Shown here piece after piece: positions 54,196-64,000 of a stretch of DNA of 64,000 nucleotides. Every line of letters starts with the position of its first letter. Within the stretch, counting starts at the first letter, position 1. Source of the stretch: CAJBLF01 sp041675025. Its GTDB lineage: Bacteria; Patescibacteriota; Gracilibacteria; Absconditabacterales; Absconditicoccaceae. A model generated the notes under the pieces. That model saw only the letters and a list, made by a program, of their open reading frames with translations, made no database searches and was not told the DNA's origin. Position numbers and translations under genes: made by a program. Where the stretch lies: assembly GCA_041675025.1 (NCBI GenBank), contig JBAYUS010000001.1, forward strand, positions 124,001-188,000, written 5' to 3'.

Positions 54196-55104
54196 ATGGC
54201 AACAAAGTTTACTTTCCCGATATTGACGGCAGAACAACAGTATGATAACCTGCTTTCTAAATGACTAACTATGGATCAGGAAAAAGAGAAAATTATAACA
54301 TTTCTTACCCATCATTCCTATTTTAAAATAATGTTATATTTCCGTCCATATCGAAATGCGGATGCTGAAGGAAACAGAAAATTCAATGAATGAACAAATC
54401 GATCTCGTATTATACAAGACTTTGATTTTGATCATAATTTAAGAGTTCTTTTGTTTTCATATACTATTTACATAGAAAATTCATTTAAAAATATATTCTG
54501 TCAACATACATGTCAAAAGTTATGAAACACACGATGGGAAGACAAAAATAATTTCAATGATCCTGAAGCATTAGCAGAAGGTAATGCACCAAAAGTATTT
54601 ATAGAAAGTATATTGCCTATATTGACTGGGATATTGTCTGGATTTAGTAAGTATGAGCATGTACAAAAATATATTGATAAACATCAGGATCCTAAAAATC
54701 CACCATTTTGGAATATGATTGAAGTCTTCACCTTTGGACAAGTTGTGAAGATGTATAGATATTTGGCAGATATTCAAATTCAGAAGGATGTAGCAAAACA
54801 ATATAACTTAGATGAGAGGAAAATGTGGAGCTGGATGAAAACATTAGTAGATGTAAGAAATATTTGTTGTCATCATAATAAACTTTTTGATAAAAGAAAT
54901 TGGAAAATAGCAAGAGTAAGGGAAATAGAACCAATATTAGATCAAAAATACGATACACTCTACCATGTCTGTTGTATAATGCATAACTTACTATGAAAAA
55001 TTAAGGCAGAAAATTGATTTATTAATGATATCGAAAGTTTATTAGAAAGATATCCTAATGTTGACACTACTTTCCCTAACAATCGAAAAAGTTTATGGAA
55101 ATAA
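54196..55104 (+). CDS. Abi-like abortive infection protein (AbiD/F, Abi_2 family)
   Basis: A 302-residue protein of the Abi_2 family. Features: LTAEQQYDNLLSKGL near the start, the YFRPYR segment, a central F-x-W-x4-E region (PPFWNMIEVFTFGQ) and the RNICCHHN motif near residue 225, an RxxxxH HEPN-type RNase signature. Abi proteins kill or arrest the infected cell by cutting RNA when phage infection is sensed. It lies between the SNF2 helicase and the methylase, 90 bases after the first and 23 before the second, consistent with one defence operon. Several TGA glycines. Confidence 0.88.
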
Positions 55105-55127
55105 TTTATCATATTACAAAATAATCT

Positions 55128-58100
55128 ATGTTTTTTAATGCAAGCTATGATAGATCTGATTTTTTAAGAATTTTACAGACAAAAATATGTCCTAATTTTG
55201 TCCAAGAAATCAAACCTATGCAGTTTGAGAGACAGACTAAATATTTTGTCAAAGATAGTATGTACCAATTGGGAAAGATTAAATTTGCAGATGATACAGA
55301 AGTCATAGTGATGGAAATACAGCAGACATCTATCAGTGATCCTAGAATTACTCTAACCAAAGACGCTTTCAAGATACTTCATGACCATCAAAAAGACAAT
55401 GCTTTGATAGTCTTTTACAGTGCTGATACTGACTCATGGAGATTATCATTACTGACTTCAAAATATGAGGGACGAGATAAAATAAATTCAAATGCCAAAA
55501 GATATTCATTTCTTCTATGATCACACGAAAAGGTAAAGACTCCTAATGATTATCTAATAAAAAATCCAAAATGAATTGTAAAAGACTTGAACGACCTGAT
55601 TTCAAGGTTTGATGTAGAGGTAGTCAGAAAGGAATTTTTCAAACAATACTTGAATTTATTCTTGGAACTATACAAAGAGCTTAAACCATATGAAATTATG
55701 CTCTGAAAAGATAATGATCTAGTTACTTTCACCAAAACATTAATGTGAAAAATTATTTTTTTGTATTTTATTCAAAAGAAAGGACGACTTGGTGTCCATA
55801 TAGAAAAAGAGTGGTGAGAATGAAGAAAAGATTTTATGAAATTTCTACTTGATGACTATAAATGACCAAGAGATTTACATAAATGAGAACATAAATCTAG
55901 CTTTTACAATGATTATCTAGAACCGTTGTTCTATGAAGCATTGAGTAATGAAAGGAATACTGATGTTTACGAAAGGTTTGATTTGAAAATACCATATCTC
56001 AACTGATGACTTTTTGAACAAGAATATGACCGAAAAAACACTTTCATTAATCCAAAAGATGAAATATTTGAAAAGATTATAGATACATTTGATAGATATA
56101 ATTTCACCATCCACGAAGATGATCCATACGATAGAGAAATAGCTGTAGATCCTGAAATGCTGGGTAAAATATTTGAAACGATGATATCCGTATCCAAAGA
56201 TAATATTGAGGAGATTTGTGATATATATGAAAAGGCGAAAGCTAAATCCAAAGATCCCGATAAGATAATCAGTGTAGATGTTGGCAAGGAACTGAATAAA
56301 AAATTTGGTGCCTTTTATACTCCAAGAGAGATAGTTCATTATATGACCAAAGAAAGTCTGACTTACTATCTGATCAATGGGATTAAAGAAGCAAGACCCA
56401 ATGAAAGTGATGAACAGATTGAAAAGATAATCAGAGAATTGTTTAGGTTGAAAGATGATCATTTATTAAAAGAGGAAACCAAATTATCACAAGAAGAATT
56501 TCAGCTATTCGAGCAATATATCATACTAACCAATGATTTATTGAAAAAGATAAAAGTGCTAGATCCTGCTGTGGGATCATGAGCATTCCCTATGGGGATA
56601 TTACATGAAATTTTCTGATTGAGAAGGTATCTCATAGATGCTTTTGAGTTGAAATTTGAAAGTGATTATGAAATCAAAAAGTCCATTATCCAAAACAACA
56701 TTTATGGCGTAGATATAGAACAATGAGCGATTGATATTGCTAGATTGAGATTCTGGCTATCTTTGGTAGTAGATGCTGATAAGCCTGAACCATTGCCAAA
56801 TTTGGACTTTAAGTTCGTATGTGCTAACACTTTGATACCATTGGAATGATGAAGTCTATTTACTAAACAAGATTTGATTGACGAACTAAATAATTTAAGA
56901 AAAAAATATTTTGGTACTCAAAAGAAATCAGAAAAAGAATTATTGAAAAAGGAATTTTATAAGGCTCAACAAGAGCTTTGTGGATTTACTGTCAAACAGC
57001 ATTTTAACAACAGAAAAGAACAGAAGGAATATATAGAGGTTTTGGTTAAGCAGAATACTGACCCTAGAAATAGACAGATCATGCAGTGGGATCCATTTGA
57101 TACAAAAGAAAGTAGTGAATTCTTTGATAGTGAGCTGATGTTTGGAATTGATGGTTTTTCAATTTGTATTGGCAATCCTCCATATATCAGCTATTATTCT
57201 AGACAGTCACATTGAAATGATAAAACGAGTGATATTATTGAAACTTTCAAAAAATCATATAATTTCATAGAAGATAAAAAAAAATTATGAAGATTTAATA
57301 CAGTTATGTTCTTTTTAGAAATGGCACTCAATTTGACAGGTAATCAATGAATAATCAATTTCATAATTGATACGAATTTTTATAGCAATCCATTTGAAAA
57401 TATAAGAAAGTATCTGTTAGAAAATAGTAGCATAATTGAAATAGTATCAAATGTGAATGCGTTTGAATGAGTCGGTAGTTATCAAGTAATATTGAAATAT
57501 ACAAAAAAAATGAACAAAGAAAATTTCATAAAATGGAAATCTATACAAGATTGAGAATTTATTTATAACGGCTCTGTTCAACAAAAGAAATATCTAAAGA
57601 CACTCGAAATTATCCCACCCGTTTCCGAAGGATTAGATGTCTTAAGAGATAAAATAGAAAAAAATGGACAAATAAAAGATTTATTATGAAATAATAATAT
57701 AAGAACATGCATAACTTTTACATGACAAAAAGATAAATTTGTTATTCCAAAACCAGAATTAGAAATAGATTATCCACTGTTAGAATGAAGCAAATCAGTC
57801 CAATGACCGTACTTACCTATAAAAAACGATTTTTTCGTAAGATATGATTTAAAATTAAGGGATAAATTAAATGAAGATTATATACAATTAGCTAAGGCAG
57901 AATGAAAGAGAACTCCAATGGTTATATGACTTTGAGATTTAGAATGTTTTAAATCTCCTAAAATTTTTGTTAGATTGTCGGATTCTCGCATAACTGCTAC
58001 ATATACAGATCAATTTGTATGTGCTGATTTGAGTTTATATGTAATTGTGATGCCTAATAAGCAGAATATTTGGAATAATTATTCCATATTTTTCCTATTA

Positions 58101-58418
58101 TGAATTTTAAATTCAAAATTAATTACTTTTTATGCACGTAAATTCGAAAAAATAAAAAATTTATGAAGATGAACACCACAAATTAGATTGAAGGATATAC
58201 GTGAATTGCCAATAGTAAATATTGATTTTTTAAATAACAATTCGATAACATTACACAATAATATCCGTGATATTGCAAAGAGCATTTTGGCAATAAAGAA
58301 AGGTGATCCAAAAGCTGATATAAGTCAACTAGAGAAAGAAATAGATCAGATAGTGTATAAATTATATGGACTGACTGATGAGGAGATTAAGATAGTTGAA
58401 GAGAGTACGGTGGGCTAA
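55128..58418 (+). CDS. Eco57I-family DNA N6-adenine methylase (type IIG/PglX-like)
   Basis: A 1096-residue protein. The N-terminal 190 residues contain a possible PD-(D/E)xK-like core (TEVIVMEIQQTSIS). The methylase starts with FGAFYTPREIVHYM (about 391). Motif I is LDPAVGSGAFPMG (about 478), followed by GVDIEQGAIDIARLR and motif IV IGNPPYISY (about 680), the NPPY box of N6-adenine methylases. The C-terminal 350 residues have the target-recognition layout of type IIG/PglX enzymes (KNDFFVRYDLKLR, FVRLSDSR, ITFYARKFEKIKN). It may both modify and, if the N-terminal nuclease is active, cut DNA; otherwise the upstream PLD-SNF2 protein is the restriction partner. TGA glycines run throughout. Confidence 0.88.
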
Positions 58419-58468
58419 ATTACGCAAAAGATCTTATATAACGGTTTATTTATTAATTAGAAAATCCT

Positions 58469-60412
58469 ATGCCTGAAGAAAACAATCTTGAGCTAAATAA
58501 ACAGTCTATTGAAACAGAATTGAAGGGTTATAAGAAAGAACCTTTGAAGTCTATTTGAGAATATATTTGGAATTCTTTCGATGCATGAGCAAAAAAAGTA
58601 GATATTCTTTATGATGTCCCAACTCAAGCTCTAAAAAGTATTAATTCTATTATTATAAAGGATGATGGATGTGGACGAGATTTTTCAAGTACTGAAACAA
58701 AATACTTTTTATCTTCGAGTAAATTGTCTGATAAGGATGAAAATGATAAAACACTTCCTCACGGGAAACTTGGCAGATGAAGATATTCGTTTATACGATT
58801 TGCTAATAGTATAGAGGTATTGTCTTGAAATAAAAAAATGATCCTCAAAAAAGATACCGCGATTAATGTCTCTGATACCACTACTAGTGTCTCATGAACT
58901 GAAGTAAAATTAGAAAATATTGATCTTATTATGTCATCAGCATTATGAGAGGATCTTTATAAATATCTTTCATTAGAATTTTGATGGTTTCTAAAATGAG
59001 ACCAAAGCTTAAGTATCTGTGTTAATGGAGTCCCTATTGATATTTCTAAAATAATCAAAGATGAAATAAATTTCACAAATAAAGACTTTTCATCGGAACT
59101 TCAAAAGCAGTTAGATACTAACACATTAGACGTATCAATTATTGTTCGATTGGAAAAACCTAAAGAGTTTTCTAGATTTTTTGTTTATAAAGATAGAGCA
59201 TCTTCAGAATTGTTCACCAAAACGACATGATTTAATAAAAATAGAGATAATTTTCGACATTCAGTTTATATCTATTCTTCTATTTTTGAAGCAGGAGATG
59301 AAAATAGTTTAGAAGAGAATAAAGAATGACTGCCTTTACATTTAAATGCAAAAAATAAAATTAAAAAGAAAATAATAGATGAAATTAAAGTAAAGTTGTC
59401 TGGTATTAGAAGACCTATATTAAAAACCAATAGTGAAAGTATAATAAAAGACTTACATACAGAAAAGTCCATACCAAATTTGTCAGATTATGATATCTAT
59501 GATACTGAAGGTTATGACTCGCTTTTACAAGAAGTATATATTATTGCCCCAGGTTTGTTTGTCTGAGCCTCTGAAACAGATCGTAAATTTGTATGTACTA
59601 TTTTTGCAGCACTATTGTCTTCACAAGATGGGAATCTTATAAAAAAGATTCTTGAACAAGTTTTTTGATTAGAGCAAGAAGATAAAGATACATTGGAAGC
59701 GTTATTAGAACGTACCAATTTAACAAATATTGTCAGAACCACAGCTGAAGTACAAAAAAGGTTAGATGTGATAAGTGATTTAGAAGCATTATTATATGAA
59801 TATGAAAAAGAAACGCTTGAGGTAAAACATCTTCAAAGTGTTTTAAATAATAATCCTTGGATATTTTGAGAAGGATTCAGATTATTTGTTAATACTGAAT
59901 GACAATTAAAAAAAACTTTGTATAAATATGCGACAGATGTACTAGGAATAGATGATCCTGAGATCACAAGTACATCAAAAAAAGAGCTAGACTTATTTTT
60001 GGTAAAGACATCCTCTGAATCTGAGACAGTAAGAAGAAATATAGTTGTTGAAATTAAAAGACCCAAAATTACATTATGAAAAACAGAATATGATCAAATT
60101 GAAAAATATGCTGATGATATTTTAAAGGAAAGTATCTGTAATGATGAGAATACATATCGAGAGTTCTATTTAATATGAAATGATTACGATTCTCATATTT
60201 CTGAAAAAATAGATTCAATGAAACCTCATTGAGAAAAGAACAAATGACTAGCTATGAATACTCTAGATTGAAGGAAAAAGATTTATGTAAGAAAATGGTC
60301 TGAGATTATTTGAGTAGAACATAAATTCAAACTAAAATATCTCCAAGAAAAACTATGACTTAACCCAAAAGAGCAAGGAAGTAGCCCAGATCAAGTAGTT
60401 CATATGGAATAG
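58469..60412 (+). CDS. GHKL ATPase fused to a DUF4263/Shedu-like nuclease domain
   Basis: A 647-residue protein. The N-terminal half is a GHKL (Hsp90/MORC/MutL-type) ATPase: N-box EYIWNSFDAGA (about 28-38), G1 box DDGCGRD (about 65), G2 HGKLGRGRYSF (about 95). The C-terminal third resembles PD-(D/E)xK nucleases: NPWIFGEGFRLFVN, then ELDLFLVK (about 508) and VVEIKRPK (about 526), the E-x-K active site. This ATPase-nuclease pairing matches defence proteins that sense invading DNA, but I do not recognise a named system. It stops with TAG, 51 bases after the methylase gene and 79 before a C5 methyltransferase. Many TGA glycines. Confidence 0.8.
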
Positions 60413-60490
60413 TGACTAAATTATAATTGATTATTATTTGTCTTTAAAAGAAGAACTTTAATTTGTTTAAATTATTTGTATAACTGTATT

Positions 60491-61570
60491 ATGAAAAATA
60501 AGAAAAACATCAAAGTTGTAGATTTGTTCTGTGGAATTTGATGATTGACACATTGATTTGTTAATCAGGGTTTTAACGTTGTCGCTGGTATTGACTTTGA
60601 TCCTTTATGTAAATATGCTTTCGAAAAAAACAATAATTCAAAATTTCTTGATATGGATATAAAGGATGTAAAATGAAGTATAATAAAAAAGTTATATTGA
60701 AAAGATTCAGATATAAAAATTCTTGTTTGATGTGCTCCGTGTCAGCCCTTTTCCCTAATGAATACACAAAAAAGCCAATATTTTAACAACGAAGATGTTG
60801 AATTAAAAAGTCCTATCAGAAAATTTGCAGATCTGATAAAAGAAGTTAAACCAGAGATAGTATCAATGGAAAATGTCGCATGACTGATTGATGAAAAAAA
60901 ATATCCGTCGTTTTCTTATTTTATTAATACATTGGAGGATAATTGATATAAAGTTTCCTATTCAGTGGTGGACTGTACAAAATATGGTATACCACAAACA
61001 AGAAGAAGACTTGTTTTGTTAGCGTCAAGATATTGAGAAATAAAATTAATACCAGAGACACATAAAACTCCTGTTACGGTTAGAGAGACTATATGAAAGC
61101 TCTCAAAAATAAAAGCCTGAGAAATCTCTAAAAAAGATAATTTACATAGAGCAAGAGATTTAAATGATCTCAATAAAAGAAGATTAGATGCAATACCAAA
61201 AAACTGATGAAGTCTATTGGATGTAAAAGATCAATCTTTAATACCTGAATGTCATAAAAAAGATAGTTGAAAGACATATCTTCCAAATGTTTATGCTAGA
61301 ATGAGATGGGACAAACCAGCTCCAACTATGACGACATGGTGTACTTGATTCGGTAACGGTAGATTCTGACATCCCGAACAGAACAGGGCTATATCATTAA
61401 GGGAGGCTAGTTTATTTCAAACGTTCCCAATGGATTATGAGTTTTTTGACGGGAATTGAACTATGTCCATTCAAAAAATATCAAAACAAATATGAAATGC
61501 AGTTCCTGTAAGGTTGTGAGAGGTTATTGCTGAGAGTATAAAAAAGCACCTAACTAAGTTCTCTGTTTAA
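60491..61570 (+). CDS. DNA cytosine-C5 methyltransferase
   Basis: A 359-residue Dcm/M.HhaI-type enzyme with all main motifs in order: I DLFCGIGG (both last glycines TGA), IV APCQPFS with the catalytic Cys, VI MENVAG, VIII QTRRRLVLLASR, a target-recognition region, and X KQIGNAVPVRLGEVIAESI. It methylates cytosine-5 in a specific DNA site. There is no obvious cognate endonuclease next to it; the neighbouring GHKL-nuclease, PLD-SNF2 protein or Eco57I-like enzyme could be the partner, or it may be an orphan guard. The start at 60491 (MKNKKNIKVV) is the only suitable ATG. Confidence 0.95.
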
Positions 61571-61602
61571 TAAGACATTTTTTATCTTCTATATTAGTCC
61601 AA

Positions 61603-62739
61603 ATGACAGACTATAAAGCAATCGAAGAAGAAATTATAAAATATCGAGATGAATATAAATATCAAGTGTGAGATCCGAATATTGGTGAAATTCTTGATCG
61701 TTTTGATTATAATGAAGCTTGAGACGAAGAAGAAAATAATGATCAGGAGATCAAAGTAGAGGAAAAAAAGAAGAGAATTAGATGGTTTATACCCCCCTAT
61801 CAAAGGGGCTATCATCGAAGTGATGATATAGCATCTCAATTTATTGAGAGTATTTTTTTATGAATACCTATTCAATATATTTTTGTTTGTTGCATTGAAG
61901 CAAAAACCTGATTCGGTATAGCTGATTATGAAATTGTTGATGGTTCACAGAGATTAAGAACTATACGAAAATTTGTTAATGATGTACTGGTTTTGAAAAC
62001 AAACAAAAGTGAGCCTAATAAATGATTAAAAAAACTACAAACATTAGACTGAAAGAAATTTTCCGATTTGCCTAATGAGGTACAAACTTGGTTCTTAACA
62101 AGAAGAATTAGGGTTATTGAAATTGAAAACATGACTATATAGAATAGAAAAGATATGTTTCATAGAGTGAATAATGGGATCGGACTTGATGCTCAAGAAA
62201 AGAGGAGATGAACATACGCATGAACTTACAATGATTTCCTTGAGGGACTGGTTAAAAAATATGATTTTAAAAATATATGTCCTTTGGATGCAAGAATGGA
62301 GGGAAAATGAAAACATGTAGAATTTATTTTAAAGTTTTTTGCATTTAGTGATGAATTCGACAACTATACGAGTTCTGTTACTGGTATGTTAGATACCTAT
62401 ATGGAGAAAATGATCTGATTAAATGATGAATTATTTAGTGAGAAAATAAAAGAGCAGGAAGAAAATTTCTCTAAAATGATCTCTATTATAAAAGAATATA
62501 TTGATGATTTCAAAAGACCAAATACCAACTATTCTTCTTCCCAGCGTTTTGAGGCAATTAGTGTTTGAGTATCTTTAGCTCTAGCTATCGAACAAGATAT
62601 AGATTTTTCTTGACTCAAGGAATATGTATTTTCCGATGATTTTATTGGACTTACGACAATTAAATGAGGGGCAAATAACCCTTGAGTATTTAAAGCAAGA
62701 ATCAATTGAGTAAAGAATTTTTTACTCTGAATAAAGTAA
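61603..62739 (+). pseudogene. DUF262-family protein interrupted by an amber codon
   Basis: A 379-codon frame with DUF262 hallmarks: IPPYQRGYHR near residue 65 and EIVDGSQRLRTI near residue 112 (the DGQQR motif of this ParB/nuclease-like domain), IRVIEIENM, then RKDMFHRVNNGIGLDAQEKR after the break. Codon 180 (62140-62142) is TAG, between MTI and NRK, in a position where homologues continue. The rest of the frame stays open for another 198 codons with TGA glycines, so the gene is either freshly inactivated, read through, or has a sequence error. DUF262 proteins are NTP-dependent nucleases of type IV restriction and related defence systems. It is followed 4 bases later by a HEPN gene. Confidence 0.75.
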
Positions 62740-62742
62740 GCC

Positions 62743-63594
62743 ATGTCTTTTAATAAATATTACTTTGATAATTCAAAGAAAGATGTACAAACTGCTTTAG
62801 ATATGTTAAAACAACAGGATTGGGAGATTAGTGAATTGAATATATTAAAATCTTCTATTTTTGTTATAGCCTATAATGCAATAGAATGAGCACTAACAAA
62901 TTTTTTAGTAGAAATATTCGTCGAATATAATAATGCTAGTCCCAAACTAGAAGATCTTTCAAAAAAGCGAAAAGCTTTTGTGGCAGAATATGTCGATATT
63001 AAATATAAAAATAAAAAAAATCAGGATTGTCCTGTTAATAAGACAGAAAATTTTTTCAAAATGTTATTTGATCTTCCTATTGATGGATTTGACTTTGACT
63101 CTTGTATAAAACAGCATCATCCTATGAAATGGAAAAATATAATAGAAGATATAAAAAAACATAAACATATAAAAATAAATTGAAATATTGACGAAAGAAT
63201 ATTCGAAAAGATTAGTGATTTGTTGGATTTGTCATTCGAAATTAATCTTGAACATGAATATAAAATTAAACATCTTAAGTACAAAACAAATAGTTTAAAT
63301 TATAAATCTTTCCATTTAAAAACCCCTAAACCCTTATTTGTAATAGCAGAAAAAAGAAATGCACTATGACATGGTCAAGAATTTTTTTCAGATGTATGAA
63401 ATATGCAATCAAGTATGAGTATAGAAGATATAGAGGAGTTAATGATTTCTGCACTTTTATATGTAGATCTCTTTGGTAAAAATGTGAGTTTTTTTATTAA
63501 GAATAAATTACGAAGGGGTAGAAATCATTTCATTAAAGTCTTAATATACCTTCTTAATCTGATTTCTAGATGATCTTCTTTGATAAAAAAATAA
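62743..63594 (+). CDS. MAE_28990/MAE_18760-like HEPN-domain protein
   Basis: A 283-residue all-helical protein with a HEPN RNase signature RNALGHG (about residues 205-211; RxxxxH with a TGA glycine before the His). The N-terminal part (about 1-60) has ILKSSIFVIAYNAIEGALTNFLVEIF, typical of the MAE_28990 HEPN family that is found beside DUF262 genes. Here the DUF262 gene is directly upstream with 4 bases between stop and start, so the two are translationally coupled. The likely role is an RNA-cleaving effector of the DUF262 sensor. If DUF262 is truly broken, this effector may lack control. Confidence 0.8.
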
Positions 63595-63659
63595 TTTAAA
63601 ATTATAAATGAGAAAAGTGAAACCCAACTATACTTTATTTCTATTTTTTGTATCGTTCT

Positions 63660-64000
63660 ATGAGTAAAGCTAGTCCTCATATTGCAAGAATCATTTCGAT
63701 TCAATTTGATATAAATACCGATATTTCTTATCAAACTTTTTGTAAAAACAAAGATTACCAATCAAAGGTTAAAATTGTTGATGATTGCTTCATTTTAGAG
63801 GACTGACTCCATTATTTGTCTAATTTTTTCCCTGTTTGATTGGTATTTGATATAGCTCGTTCTTTAAATATTGATTGATATTTTATAGTTGATATTTTGG
63901 GTAAAATGTTGCGTTATGATATGAGGGAGAGTTTTTCAGGCTCTAAAGATATTATCACAAGAATTAACTACCTTATTGAGCGTAAATTTACGGATATGGA
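63660..64000 (+). CDS. Protein of unknown function, partial at the right edge
   Basis: The frame starts at ATG 63660 (MSKASPHIARIISIQFDINT) and stays open to the window edge with TGA glycines at several points (LEDGLHYLSNFFPVGLVF, NIDGYFIVDIL). At least 113 residues; the C-terminus is outside. It is acidic and looks like a globular alpha/beta domain. No family recognised. It follows the HEPN gene by 65 bases in the same direction and may belong to the same defence cluster. Confidence 0.6.

Noticed and set aside
50878..58418. Full DISARM system
   Set aside because: SNF2, PLD and methylase parts are present but drmA- and drmB-type genes are not, so only a loose resemblance can be claimed.
1..64000. 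Reading TGA as tryptophan (code 4) or as stop with many frameshifts and pseudogenes
   Set aside because: TGA sits at invariant glycines in many unrelated families, often two in a row (LSGGE, FCGIGG), and tryptophan is coded by TGG in conserved places such as GVQWRDW of ThyA.
1..64000. tRNA and rRNA genes in the intergenic gaps
   Set aside because: I examined the larger gaps and found no cloverleaf or rRNA-like sequence; most are filled by the palindromic elements and terminators. A tRNA scan with a code-25 model would be decisive.

Overview
The window is AT-rich bacterial DNA in which UGA is read as glycine. Almost every long protein is broken by in-frame TGA codons, and these fall where the family requires glycine: both glycines of an ABC signature LSGGE (about 41925), both of the DLFCGIGG motif of a C5 methyltransferase (about 60530), a DEAD-helicase Walker A loop, and an 11-glycine linker that mixes TGA with GGN codons (about 25615-25650). 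All genes end in TAA or TAG. This is genetic code 25, which points to Candidatus Absconditabacteria (SR1) or Gracilibacteria (BD1-5). All gene limits below were obtained by reading through TGA, so most differ from standard-code ORF calls. No rRNA, tRNA or CRISPR array was recognised.

Layout. 1-9.5 kb: a secreted coiled-coil protein with a degenerate LytM domain, an MFS-like transporter plus HIT protein, an SbcC/Rad50-like ATPase, a sortase, and TypA/BipA. 9.5-24.4 kb: proS, a very unusual ileS (isoleucyl-tRNA synthetase with an embedded Nudix domain and two embedded histidine-phosphatase domains), thyA, ackA, a lipoprotein, a CcdA/thioredoxin fusion, gatB and a TerC/DUF475 protein. 24.5-32.4 kb: one 2621-residue surface protein made of Ig-like repeats with a C-terminal peptidoglycan-binding domain. 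33-37 kb: a leftward operon with a PLP-dependent decarboxylase, an ATP-grasp protein and two paralogous membrane proteins of unknown function. 37-49.4 kb: a DEAD-box helicase, two ABC-F ATPases, engB, a cold-shock protein, an exonuclease, a GIY-YIG protein, an AsnRS-like core, an alpha/beta hydrolase with a cupin, and an arginine-kinase-like phosphagen kinase. 49.5-64 kb: an accessory defence island holding a PLD-SNF2 helicase, an Abi protein, an Eco57I/type IIG-like methylase, a GHKL ATPase-nuclease, a C5 methyltransferase, a DUF262 gene with an amber codon, and a HEPN protein.

Six intergenic copies of a palindromic element, all in the same orientation, punctuate the core region. Other short repeats have invaded reading frames (ABC-F linker, giant surface protein, possibly gatB).

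The core genes serve translation, quality control of ribosomes and DNA, and a cell surface built on sortase and peptidoglycan anchoring, as expected for a small episymbiotic bacterium. The island on the right is probably a horizontally acquired anti-phage region already adapted to code 25, since its genes carry many UGA glycines. The strongest candidate for something undescribed is the triple-insertion IleRS. Next are the 33-37 kb operon, the palindromic repeat family and the defence island.
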